Positions 32,638 through 45,200 of a stretch of DNA of 64,000 nucleotides are shown here, piece by piece. This stretch comes from Aplectana chamaeleonis (Eukaryota > Nematoda > Chromadorea > Rhabditida > Cosmocercidae). Where the stretch lies: contig JAPDOI010001497.1 of the NCBI GenBank assembly GCA_029168955.1, positions 1-64,000 of the forward strand, given 5' to 3'. The notes beneath the pieces are model-generated. The model was given only the letters and a program-made list of their open reading frames with translations. It was not told the DNA's origin and did not search any database. Each line of letters begins with the position of its first letter. Position 1 is the first letter of the stretch. The position numbers and the translations under genes were made by a program.

Positions 32638-35409
32638 ATGGAGTCTTTGGCCACAAGCCACAATTTCGCCACCCTGAACTGTCGATCGCTGTCGAGTGAT
32701 ATCCAAAAAACTGCGCTATCCAGACTTCTGAGCTATTTCCATGCACCGTTTGCTGCTTTGCAGGAAACCCGCCTCAAGGATAGACCCGTCATCAGCGTCG
32801 GAGAGTACACCATCTACTGCGGTAACGCTGACGATAGGAGAGTGGGAGGCTGTGCAATAGCTGTAAGGAAGGATTTCAATGGTATGGTCAAGGAGTTTGG
32901 CTTAACGTCGTGCCGGAATGCATTCGTACGACTGCGGGATCACAGAGGATTCAATCTGTGGATAGTGAGTGCTCATGCGCCCACTGAAACCGCCGGAGAC
33001 AATTCGAAGGATGCGTTTTATGAGGAACTCAATACGTTGCTGGCCAGGATACCTTGTCAACATGCTGTTGTCGTGGGGATTGACGCAAATGCGAAGATGG
33101 GACTTGATCAGGAATCCGAAGTACTCGGTAAATGGTTCTACCCAGTGGAGCAAACATCGGACAATGGCTACCGCCTTGTCGACTTTTGTGAACGCAGTGG
33201 TCTGATTATTGCATCGACATTCAAGAGGAATCATCGCCGCCATCAGCTTACGTGGCAGGGACCAACCCGGCTATCTTCAGAAGAGCAGCGGAAGCGGAAG
33301 ATGACAACTTTGAAACTACAGCTCGACTATGTCCTGACGAGGAATATTCCAGTATCGGACATTCGAAGATCTAGAGCTGTGTGGGATGTCGCATTCGATT
33401 CAGATCACCGTCCTGTTCTGTTGAACTTCACTGCGAGGATTCATAAGAGGAAGCGAGGGACTCAGCCTCTCCAGAGGATTGACATGACAAGTCTCAGAGA
33501 TGAAGAGTGCAGAAGGAATTTTCGACAACGCGTTTCTATTCACATCGGAGTACGGACTAAGAAGAAACTTTGCGACGCGGATTCTTTTGTCAAGTGCATC
33601 CAGGACGCTTCGAAAGAGGCACTCCCGGTTGTACAGCCTAAGAAGAAGTTCGCCTACGTCTCAGAAGAAACAACATCTACCTACAACAGAGTATGTGCTC
33701 TCCGAACTGCAGGAAACTTCGTGGAGGAGAAGCGTCTGAGGAGGAAGTTGCGTCGGCAGCTTCAAAGTGACCGCGAACGAGAGTGGACGTGTAGAGCTAA
33801 GGAGTTCGAGAAGGCTTGGGAGGAGAAGAATCCGAGGAAAGCCTACACGTTGCTGCGACAGTATAGCGGGAAGATGAAGAGATGTTCTCCTGTCCTGAAC
33901 ACTACCAATGGAGTTGCAGTTGGTGATGCGACGCTGCCAATATGGAAGGATTACTTCAGTTTACTACTGAATCGTCCAGCGCCATCAGTACCTGAGCTCC
34001 CGCATGTTCAGAGAGCACATTACGATGTCAGTGAGGAACCGCCGACTGAGTCTGAAGTTTTGGATTGTGTCCGGAAAATGAAGAATGGAAAGGCAGGTGG
34101 AGATGACAACATCACTGCTGAAATGCTGAAAGCTCTTCCTCCGTCCGGGATTCGTGAAATGACCAACACCATCCGTGCTATATGGATGAGCGAAAGGCTA
34201 CCCGATTCGTGGAGACATGCGATCATCGTACCTCTTCACAAGAAGCTATCCGTCACGGATCCTAAGAACTACAGAGGAATCTCTCTACTTCGTGTCATGT
34301 ACAAGGTTTTAGAACGTATCATTCTCGAGCGACTTATCAAACATCGTGAAGGAACGATCAGAGATGAGCAAGCCGGTTTTCGACCTGAAAGATCGACCAT
34401 CGACCAAGTGTTCGTCGTGAGAAGAGTAATTGAATCGTGGCAGCGGTTTTCGAAGCCATTACAGCTTGCTTTTTTGGACTTTGAAGCCGCGTTCGACTCT
34501 CCTCATCGTGATCGATTGCTCAATGCTCTGCGAGCAGATGGAGTCCCGGAAAAGTATGTTCGGTTAATCGAGGACATGAAGAAAGGAACAACAGCAGCAG
34601 TTCGTACACCTGTCGGGTTTACGTCAGCTTTCGAGGTGAAAACAGGAGTAAGGCAAGGAGCCGTTGCAGGACCTTTTCTTTTCAACTTCGCCGTTGATGA
34701 CATCATGCGTAGAGTTGCAGAACAGTTTCCTGTGGATGTGATCCTAACACCATCAGGACGCTCCCTTGTCGACCTGGAGTACGCCGACGACATTGTGTTA
34801 TTCGCTGAAAACAACGCAAAACTGCAAAGGATTGTGAACCTCGTTTCGAAGTATGCCGCAGCCTATGGACTTCGTCTTCGTCCTGACAAATGCAAGCAGA
34901 TGTGGGTCTCTCAGAGGCCTTCAACGGGAGTTTGTGTGGACGGACAACGTATCGAACTGGTGGACGATTTCTGTTATTTGGGCTGTTTGCTGAAGAACGA
35001 TGGTAGTTATGCAGCGGATATTCGACAACGATGTGCGAAAGCTACGTCTGCATTTAATTCTCTAACCAAGTGTTTGTGGTCTACCACCATCGCGAAGGAA
35101 GTCAAGTTGCGCGTCTACCTATCCGCTATTCGCCCTATCGTGATGTACGGATCGGAGACGTGGGCAGCACCGAAGACGCAGATGGAAAGGTTGGATTGCA
35201 CGGAGAGGAAGCTTTTAAGGCGTTTGCTTGGATATTTCTGGCCGCGTGTATGCCATAACGAAGAACTTTACAAGGAAATCGACGCAGTACATCAACGCTT
35301 GACACGAGGGAGGTGCCAGCATCTCCTAAAGCCATCTCAAGCAGCAATGGAAAGTCGACTTCGACTGCTCGGGCATATACTAAGAAGAACGCCGGATCGT
35401 CTCGTATAA
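32638..35409 (+). pseudogene. RTE LINE protein: endonuclease and reverse transcriptase, copy A
   Basis: The 923-codon frame starts at ATG 32638. The N-terminal AP-endonuclease domain (residues about 10-265) shows LQETRL (first metal-binding Glu), VVVGIDANAKMG and the terminal DSDHRPVLLNF. The RT domain (about 470-760) shows FLDFEAAFDSP (catalytic Asp), GVRQGAVAGPFLFNF and LEYADDIVLF. It ends early: a CAA codon has become TAA at 35407-35409 compared with the truncated copy at 29312-29745. A one-base loss just after also shifts the frame. The remaining ~80 codons are readable in the next frame to 35660. An active protein would nick target DNA and copy its own RNA there. Confidence 0.92.
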
Positions 35410-35660
35410 CACGCTTTAAAATGCTTCCAAATCCTGTCTGGAAACGGCCACCTGGGCGTAGGCGGAAGTTCTGGACGGATGTGGTTAAAGAGGATTTAAA
35501 GTCACTCGGCATCGAAAGACAGTTCAGACGCGATGTTTCTTTTCGCAGGAAATGGTATAGTGACAGCTGGATGGAATGTGTTCAAATTGTGGCTGAAGAC
35601 CGTGAAAAATGGACACGGCTGACTACTAGGATGGCACACCTCGGTGAAGATGCGGAATGA
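35410..35660 (+). pseudogene. RTE C-terminal part, out of frame
   Basis: KRPPGRRRKFWTDVVKEDLK continues the LINE protein in a shifted frame and ends at a TGA at 35658-35660, shortly before the aagtcaag tail. Confidence 0.85.
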
Positions 35661-35712
35661 TCGCGTCAGGCGAAAGCCAACCGATTAAGTCAAGTAAGTC
35701 AAGTTAGTATTC

Positions 35713-36136
35713 ATTGCCTTAATAAATTCTTATTACTATCTGGTTTTTTGTCGTGTAATCGTAACGATCGCGAGCCTTCTAACTCATTCGCTAAAAGAGT
35801 CTTGTACATCCAGTACAGTTGTGATATGAAACAGTAGAGAAACAATCATCTTTTGCCGACGGATTGGCCCTGTCGCGTGCAATGCATTCAATTAAAGAAT
35901 AGCGCGCTCTAATTCAACGGCCGCGGCGCTACCGCAGGAAAAATTTTTCCGACGCCGTTTTGCTTTTCACTTTTATTGTAGGTAAAGATATTGTAGGCAT
36001 TATTTATCTTTATGTTCTATGTAAGTATCTGCTCATGTTTTTATGATGTCTCAATTACTGGCGTCATACTTGCACCCGCTATCTGCTTGTGCTATTGTGC
36101 TTCTGTTCTCTATTTGTCCGGTGATCGAATTTTCCC
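35713..36136 (+). promoter_or_regulatory. Region upstream of xrn-2
   Basis: 424 bases between the RTE and the first xrn-2 exon. No further coding was seen, so the promoter of xrn-2 probably lies here or within the RTE. No specific factor site is claimed. Confidence 0.4.
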
Positions 36137-36147
36137 TATTTTTGCAG
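36137..36147 (+). promoter_or_regulatory. Probable spliced-leader acceptor of xrn-2
   Basis: ctatttttgcag matches the nematode 3' splice consensus and is followed by only 12 bases before the ATG, with no upstream coding exon expected for this protein. That is the usual layout of a trans-spliced nematode mRNA. Confidence 0.7.
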
Positions 36148-36159
36148 TTTTACTCAACA

Positions 36160-36297
36160 ATGGGTGTACCAGCATTCTTCCGTTGGCTCACGAAGAAGTA
36201 TCCTTCTGTCATTGTGAATGCGAATGAAGAACGCCAGAGGAATGCTGATGGTGCCAAAATACCGATAGATTGCACGAAGCCGAATCCCAACTTTCAG
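36160..36297 (+). CDS. xrn-2: xrn-2 exon 1
   Basis: 46 codons, MGVPAFFRW to PNPNFQ; donor CAG|GTTCGA. Intron 1 that follows is 12.9 kb. Confidence 0.93.
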
Positions 36298-39200
36298 GTT
36301 CGATTTATATTTAGCCAACTTAAAACTCTTGAAGCATCTTCGGCTTGAAACTAGTTAGGGGGCTCTAGATTAATTCAGAGAAATGGAGATTTTCTCCGCG
36401 GCTACACGTGTTAAACGTGTTAGGAATATTTACACAAGGTGCTGAGTTGCATCTGAACGCTTGCCACCCTCCTCGGCTGCAGCTGATTGGTCGGCGGGCA
36501 TCGGCTGCGTGCGGCGCGCGTCGCGTCTGGCGCATTGCCAACGTCGTTTTGAAAGCCGTTGCCTGTCCATTCTACGACTTTATTAAGAAATCAAGAAACA
36601 TACACAAGTATGTAAGTGAGCCTCATTTGTATACTTATGCAATGAATAGGATGCATAACAAACACAGAAGTGGGAGGGGGGTGAGGAAGTGAAACCATTT
36701 GGCAAATCGTTTCCACGAATCACATCTTTGCCTACTAGATCATACATCTTTGGCTACTGGATATGGACTAAGATACATGCTGCTATGCTCAAGACGTCCC
36801 TTTGCGACGACTCACATCTTGAGGAGTAGGAAATTGAGAAAACTTTTCAAAGGTACTATACTTGGGCATCGAATAATTTCGAATCGTCCTATAAATGATT
36901 TTTTCTCCTCAATGTTGAAACGAATCGAGCTTTCTCTGGTTTTCAGACAACAAGTAGGGGGGAAACTTCTCATAAGTTAGGTTAGAGTAGAATCAGTTGC
37001 ATTAATTGAATCACAATTAAGAATTATTCGAAAAAAATAGTCGACTTCGACTATTAGTCGACTCATTCCCTGAAAAACTGATATTTGTGATTTTGTGAAT
37101 GCCCTGAATTCTACTTTGTCATCAATCATGAGAAGACTATCCCTTACCTGATGCCTGAAAACCGAAATTAGCTCAAACCATTCTGACTCTGGAGAGAAAA
37201 ATTGATTTTTCGGATGATTCGAAATTATTCGATGCCCAAGTATAAAAGGTACTGAACGCTGAACTATAGGTGCCCTAAGCACAGCTTTTAGAAACGGCCG
37301 CAAAACGGAACATCCCTCATTAGGCTGAATTCTGTGCACAGAGTTTTGCACCTTCGCCCCCCCCCCTCCTCCAATCCTATCAATGGATTAGTCTGCCACC
37401 GAGGCAACTGTGCGCGAAGAGCTTTTTCCTGAAGACGATGATAGAATAACATCGGTACTGATTTACATCTCTTGTTGGGAGGAGACTATCCGCCCATTTT
37501 ATCGCCGTTGGCCTATCACGTCAGCATTTGCTGCTCCTGTGATAGGTCAGCGGCAGTAAAATGTGCGGGGAACTCCCTCCCAGAAAGAGATTTGAAAGGA
37601 GCCATTACATCTCGCTGCTGGACAAAAAATTGCCACTGAAATAGAGTAATGTGATCTGCACGTGTGGTATTGGAAAGGGATGAATGACAATACAAGTTTC
37701 ACTGCTTAACCATTAAGATTCTATTAACGTTGTGTGATTATGTCGTTTTCATTCCTATTCACTGCTGAAATAATTTAGCTTGGTGTGTTCGCCTATACTC
37801 CCTGTTGTATTCATCCTGTTGCTTCAATTACAACAGCTTACAGTTGATCGCGTTCATAAAATTGAATCAGGGTCAGAATTCGGGCGAAAACTTTGGCGAG
37901 GACGGCTGTGGCGTTGGCAATGCGCCAGACGCGCCGCACGCAGCCGATGCCCGCCGACCAATCAGATGCAGCCGAGGAGGGTGGCAAGCGTTCAGATGGC
38001 TGAGTTGATCGCAAAACGCTTGGCTCCGGACGAGATTGAACCAGCATATTCCCTTTCCGGGGGAGCGCCTTATCGCACTGCACCATCGAAGCCCCAGCGC
38101 CGCTCACGGCAAACTGCAGTTACAGCAACAAGACATCCGAACATCGTGTAAGACTTAACTAGGGCATCATCCTGACAGGTCTACGACTGTTATACAGTCT
38201 ATGACGGTATTCCTGTGTCATTCCGTTATGCGGGGGAATAGATGATTGCTTCGGTGAAGATTTATCGAACGGTTGAGTGTTAGGAGTATGTTAAACGTGT
38301 CGTATCACGTGTTAGAAACCTTTTAAAAATATTTCATATCAATTTTGTTTTGAATCTTGAGTGCACCCCCCCCCCCTTAACTAGTTTCATACCGTGGAAA
38401 AGGTGCGAGCGAGCGACTCAGGCAAATCGGGGGACACTCCGCGTAAGACGCCCGATAGGAGAAAAAACACAGACCTACGCGGAGTCATACGATAAGGGGC
38501 AGCGGGAGTACAGCATACTGCCGAGGTGTCGTACGTTCGCGCCGTGGCAGTGTGGAGGAAAGAAGATTGCCTATGTGTAAACCGACGTCATCCCCTCCAC
38601 GAAGAGGGTTTTTGTGATGGGAGAGATGCTGGCCGGCCGCAGCTCTCCTTCGGATTCTCTTACAAAGGGCCGGCGTTTAGAGGAATCCTGGACCCGCTCA
38701 GAAGAAGAAGTAGTCATGTGCCACATGCGGCAGGAATGTCACGTGGAATGGAACCAGCGTCCAATGCTTTGGATGCCAAAGGTGGGTGCATCTCTCCTGT
38801 TCGGGTCTCAGCTCTGTGAGGCATTATAACTCTTCTTTTCTCTGTGTTTGGTGCTCCTCACCTATCCCATCTGATTCCTCAAACTCCAATCGCCCCCTTT
38901 CCATTATACATATAAATCTAAACGGTCTTCGTGCCAAGCTTTCTGAACTCTCTCTCTTCGCACGTACTTGCCATCCAGACGTCATCATGGTTCAAGAAAC
39001 CTCGCTCTCTCCATCACCTACCCGTCCTCATCCTAATGTCCCGGGCTACACTGCCTTCCATGCTCCAAGGTAAGCTCTTGGCGGAGGAGTTTCAACCATG
39101 GTTATATCTTCTCTTCCCTCACACCTCATACGCAACACCCCCACAGACGGTACTCTCGAGTACCTTTCAATTCATCTACTTCTAAAAACACCCCTCTCAC

Positions 39201-42200
39201 TTTTTAACATATATATTCCCCCTACCACCTCATGCCCCACATCCTATAATCCTATTCCACTTCTTAAGCAGCTGAGCGACTGCTCCCTCTCATCCTCGGT
39301 CATTTTCGCGGGTGATTTCAACGCTCACACCTGTTGCTCGTCTCTCGATCCTGATGTTACAGGAAATGACGTCGAAGAATGGGCAGATGAGTGCGACCTG
39401 GTCATTTTAAACGATGATCAGCCCAATCGTCTCCCTGCCAACGACCGATCCTCTAGCCCAGACATATCTCTTGTCTCGTTCAACCTTTCTGACTCCTGCT
39501 CCTGCAGTGGTATGCATAAATGCGGAGGCTGGGGTAGTGAGGCGCAACGTAGCAAGTTTGCGCCAGAATTTGAATTGCAGTTGTGACGCGTGCGTGCAGC
39601 GTTGCGTTACGTGACTCTCGCCGACGCGTTCATGCATGCCACCCCTAGTCTACCTCAGCAACATTGTCTAGTGACCATGTCCCTGTCTTTGTCCACATCG
39701 ATCTATCCAATTCTCTCGCTCCCTATTCTGGTGTTCGCCAACGTCCTAAGCCTAAGCCTAAATTAATTTAGGCCGAGCAGACTGGAGCCTGCTCAGTGAA
39801 GTTGCGCTTCGCCTGTCGGCTGATTACCCCTGCAGGGTCAGGCGGAGCGTTGCGTAATTTTTTGAAATCGGAGCGACCCCCCCCCAACCATCGAAATTCG
39901 TTTTCGAAATTAAAATTTTTTGCGATCCCCCCGAGGCATGATTCATTTATGACATCGGGGTATATGGTTTCTAGGACATTTAGTTAGTTCGGAAAACCAA
40001 AATAATCAATATATTTGACTTCTAAAACTGTCAGACGCCGAAAATTCGTTCAGTAGTCGGACTCAAGCGTCTAAACCTGAGCAATGCTACGATTCTTCCC
40101 TTTGATGACCAAAAATATCGAGAATTTTTGGAATATCTTCGCCAAATTTTTATTTTCGGCTCAAATTTTTTGCGACCCCCCCTAACCTCCCGTTGCGAAA
40201 TTTCGCAACCCCGCTTGACCCTGTACCCCTGGAATGGTAGCGTGCACCAGAAAGAGTGCCATTTATCTGTTGCAATCTGCAAGGCCATGAATGCGGCTAT
40301 TCCTATCGGTCGCGTCAAGACATTCTATCCAAATGTAACCAGGGAAATCCTCGACAAAATCAGAACGAGAGATTCTAGGAGAGCGGTTCATCATCTGGAC
40401 CCCGTGGTTGCTGAGCTTGACAGTGAGATCAAAAAGGATCTGAACAGACACAAGAAAGAAGAGTGGGAGAAGTTCACCGGACAGATGGACTTTAAGACGG
40501 ACAGTGCAGCTACTTGGAAGGTTTTACGGAAACTTTCGGGTAAAAGCTCACCCGCAACCGTCTCCACAATCGAATTCGACAACGGCGTATTCAAATCAGG
40601 AAAGCAAGCCGCTTATGCGCTCGGGAAAAGTTTTTTCATCACCAGTGCTTAACGAGGTCCGCAAAATAGAGTGACTGTAAGAGAGCTGTGCCGCCTCCCG
40701 CTTATGAGCACGGCCGAAGCGTTTACTACGACGCAAGTTGAGAAGATTATAAAGGAAATGCGGAACTCTAGAGTTGTTGGTGCTGATGGGATATGTCCTG
40801 CTGTCTTGAAGAAGATACCCACTGACCTACTACCGCTTCTCACTGATAAGATAAACAGCTCGTTCAGGTCGTGTACAATCCCGCAGAATTGGACGGCAAA
40901 CTTCGTGGTGCTGCCCAAGCCTGGCAAACCCCAAGCTTCAGTCAAGGGATATCGTTCCATTAGTTTGTTATCCTCTTTGCTAAAGTAGCTGAAAAACTGA
41001 TCGTTAAAGACCTTAACTGAGCATATCGAGAGACAGGTGTTTCAGCATGGATTCAGAAAATGCATTCAACCAAGACAGCTTTGTTAGAAATTACTAACTA
41101 TGTCATTGATGGTTTCGACGCCAAGAAGCCGCAGAGAACTGTATCAGTTGCCTTGGATTTACTAAGGTTGTCGACACAGTGAATCTTGGAATCTTATCAG
41201 GCAACTTACTGGAGTCATCAATCCCGCCATGGCAAAAGCGCTGGATAGCGGCATTCACTAAGGGAAGACGGGCTAGAGTGATGTTCCAGAATCATGTCTC
41301 AAACAGCATTCCGATTGCAACTGGAGTTCCGCAGGGCGGCGTATTGTCGCCTGCCCTCTTCAGCCTGTACCTCGAAGATATGCCCGCCCCTCCTCCAAGA
41401 TATCAAGGTGGTAGCTTACGCCGATGACATGACCGTCTTGTGTCGTGATCGGGACATAAATGTGGCTGCCACTAAGATCAACGAGTACTTGATGACGCTG
41501 AAAAGTTTCTTTGACCGCAAAATCCGGAAGATTTCTTCGCCAAAGTCATCGGTATCCGTACTGACAACGGACCCATCTGAACACAGCGCACATCCGTATG
41601 TTGTATGGAATGGAGATCGTTTGCCTGCGGCCCGCTTCCCAAAACTTCTCGGACTCGTGCTCGATCCATTCATTCATTCATTCAGCGACTTCATTTTGGA
41701 AATAAAGAAACATACATATATACGTATGTGAATGAGATTCTTTGTTAAAGTAAAAAAGAAGATGCATAACAATGGCAGAAGTAAGAAGTGAACAAAATGT
41801 GAACCTTTTGCAGAGAAAATTTTTTACAGATCGAATGATCTCTTGTCTCAAGAGACCTGAGACCACCGCTTCTGGGCATAACAAAGAATGGCGCAAGAAG
41901 CTGGAAAAAACCTTAACATTAGATTAACAGCAATACCCTTTTGATCAGAGTGGACGATCACTACTCCCTTGTAGTGACCTGAGATAGTACTTAGATAGTC
42001 TACTTCGAAAGATCGAAAAATTTCCGGATTCAGCGATTTCTGCAGGCAAATTGTTCCAAGTTCTGACAACCCTGAACGCAAAGGAATTCAATATGCTGCC
42101 TTTAGAGATGAATTTAAGAACCAGAGATGAGAAGAGAGCCGCTGATCTTCTAGACCCAGATATAGCTGTGCTGGATAATGAGATCAAGGAGGACCTGAAC

Positions 42201-45200
42201 AAGAACAAGAAGGAGCGCTGAGAGAAGTTCACTGAAAAGCTGAATTTTAAGGCGGACGGAACTACGACGTGGAAAGTGTTGAGGAAAATTTCCGGCAAGT
42301 CCGCTCCCTCGATGAGCTCCGCTATTGAGTTCGAGGAGAACGTCTTCAAATCAGGGAAAGCGGCTGTTTATGCGCTCGGCAAGAATTTCTTCATCACACG
42401 TGCCAAGCGAGGCGTGCAAAACAGAGTCACGGTTAGAGAACTGAGCCGGTTGCCGCTCATGAACGCTTCTGTAGCCTTTTATCTCCCGTTGCCAAATTAG
42501 CTGAAAAGTTGATCGTGAGGGACCTGGCTGATCAAAATGAGCGACAGCAGCATCAGCATGGGTTCAGGAAACATCTTTCTACTACTACTGCTCTATTGGA
42601 GATCGTGAGCTTTGCGGTCGACGGATTCAACATGAGAAAGCCCCCAAGAACGGTGGCCGTCGCCCCCGACCTGACCGAAGCGTTTGACTCAGTTAACTTG
42701 GGACTGCTGTCCGACAAACTGCTGAAGTCCTCGCTGCCATCCTGGCAGAAGCGATGGATTGCAGCGTTTACTAAAGGCCGCCGGGCTAAGGTTCAGTTCC
42801 AGAATCACGTATCCGATAGCATTCCAATAGCAGTCGGTGTTCCGCAAGGCGGAGTTTTGTACCCTGCCCTATTCAGCCTGTATCTTGAGGATCTTCCCGA
42901 CCCACCACAGGATATAAAGATTGTTTTGTACGCCGACGACATCACCATCATGTGCCAGGACCGTGACCTGCAAGTAGCCGCTAACAAGATCAGCGCCTGT
43001 CTCGTCGAGTTGAAGCTTTTCCTCGATAATATGATGCTCACAGTCTCTGCTGCAAAGTCTTGTGTATCAGTGTTCACAACAAGCACCAAGGAACACAGTG
43101 CCCACCCAGATGTCAGATGGGATGGTAATCGTTTTCCAGCAGTAAGATTCCTAAGCTGCTTGGTCTTATACTCGATCCGTCACTGAAGTTCCACAAAAAC
43201 GCGGAACAGAAACAGACAGTCGTCAAGGCAAAGCTTAATATTCTGAGAGCTCTCGCAGGAACATCAAGGGGAAGCAGCCGAGAGACTATACTGAGAACCT
43301 ACGGAGCAATACTTCAGCCGGCTCTGGAATATGCGGCACCAGTGTGGCAGCACCTGGTGTCAGACAGCTCCTGGAATAAGCTGCAGCGTATACAGAATGC
43401 TGCGCTTAGAATCGCTACCGGTTGTGCAAGGAGTTCCCCAATAGAACATCTTCACGCGGAGGCCAGCATATTGCCAGTTAAGGCGCATTGTGAACTCTAG
43501 GAACAGCAGATGTATATAAATGTTCTGAGACAGCCAAATCATCCGGCAAAGAGAATTATGAAGCCCATTAGAGAGAGGTCGATTAGGACGCCGTTCGCAG
43601 ATGCTCCTCGTAAAGTTGATGTACAGAGATGGGCCGACTCCAACATGGAAAGGCTTCGCCTTCTGCGCGAGGAGCACACCCAGTTTGTTCGAGGATATCC
43701 GGAGAAGGCGGCTGTGAACCCTATTTTAGGAGCAGTGCCGCCTCGGGTTTGCGAGACCGAGTCTCAACTCGGCTGGCGAGCCAGATGTGCTCTCGCCTCG
43801 CTGCGCTGTGGTCACTCTATTCTGCTAATGTCTTACGCCAACAAGATCGACAGCAGCCGACCAGACGCATGCCCGGATTGTGGTGCTCCCGGACACGACA
43901 CGGCGCACTTGTTCATGTGCCCGAAGAGACCTACCTCCTTAACAACAATGGACCTCTGGACGAATCCTGTGAAGGCCGCCCAGTTCCTCAACCTATGACA
44001 AAAACCCCTTTGAGGCTGCAGAAGAAGAAGAAGAGATGAATTTTTGTTCAAGTTGGAATTCATGTTTGCGAGAACGGACATGGTGGCGAGTAAACACGAA
44101 AAGGCTGTCCAAGGATCGCTCAAGTCCCCTAAGAACGGAACAGAAGCAGGCTATCGTCAAAGCGAAGCTTAATGTGCTTAGAGCCCGGGGCGGTACAACA
44201 TGGGGTAGCAGCAAGGAAATCATTATCACAACGTACACGGCGATTCTTCAGCCTGCACTAGAATACGCCGCACCAGTTTGGCAGCATCTAGTATCAGAGT
44301 CCTCTTGGAGATGCAACGCGTACAGAATGCAGCTCTCCGTATCTCCACCGGACGTGCAAGAAGTTCTCCAGTCGATCACTTGCATGCTGAGACCCCCTTA
44401 TTACCAGTAAGGGAGCACTGCCAGCTCCAGGCGCAACAATTTTTCATCAACATTGTCAAGCAACCTAACCACCCTTCTTGGAGAGTACTTAACCCCATCA
44501 GAGAGAGAGAGACATCAGAAAGCCATTCGCCGATGCTCCCAGTAAAGTCAATCTGCAAAGATCAATCTCAGAGCAAGAACGACTCCGTCTATTGCGCGAG
44601 GAGCATACTCAGTTCGTACGGTGTCATCTGGAAAAGGCGGCCATTAATCCCATACTGGGAGTAAATTCAATTCTTAAGAAGGGCCAGGTGCATTCTCGCA
44701 TCGCTGCGCTGTGGTCGCTCTACTATGCTTATGTCCTACATCAGTAAGATAGACAGCAGCAAATCAGATGTTTGCCCGGACTGCGGCTGCCTCGGCCATG
44801 ATGCTGCACACCCGTGCAACTGTCCGGAGAGACCCACCACGCTGACCGTAGTGGACCTATGGACGAATCCATTACCGGTCGCCCAATTTCTCTACCTATG
44901 ACAAAACCCTCAATGTGCCGGCAAAGAAGAAGAAGGAGTACAGCATCGGGACGCTCGTGATGACATCACAATCACGGTCGGGACACTACCTAAAGGCCTA
45001 GCGGGAGACCCCCAACGAGCAGCCGAACGATGACGTCATTGGCTACACGGGTTATTCATTTTAATATTCACCACGGACATGTCGCCCCGGGTTGTCGCGG
45101 TCCCACGGCGGAAAAGGTCCCCGCATGGGTCCACGACGAGGACGTAATCTTCGCCGCGGTCGGCCGTGGCGAACCCCCCCCCCCCAGCTGTGAGGATACT

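Larger units (their letters stand above)
28893..35702 (+). mobile_element. RTE-type LINE, copy A, split by a hAT-like unit
   Basis: The 10-base target duplication gttagtattc (28883-28892 and 35703-35712) brackets the element. The first 12 bases (gggggtgtgtat) match the start of copy B at 61214, then an insertion (28905-32428) interrupts it. Copy A resumes at the repeated gtgtgtat (32429) exactly where copy B continues. Without the insertion the LINE is about 3.3 kb, the usual RTE length. It ends in a short aagtcaagtaagtcaa repeat rather than poly(A), as RTE elements do. Confidence 0.9.
38519..41668 (+). pseudogene. CR1/Jockey-like LINE, partial copy 1
   Basis: Starts with the same ctgccgag.tgtcgtacgttc as the copy at 53998. 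It carries a Cys/His zinc-finger segment, an endonuclease ([28 protein letters not shown]) and RT ([30 protein letters not shown] near 41419-41451), spread over several frames. Two non-coding insertions interrupt it (39507-39642 and 39833-40223). A TAG lies in the 2A-like segment (about 38675). Homology stops at ctcgatcc (41668), before the C-terminal part. Dead by many lesions. Confidence 0.88.

Noticed and set aside
32902..33243. Antisense frames inside both RTE copies (also 61700-62041)
   Set aside because: Identical in both copies because the sense strand is the conserved LINE protein.
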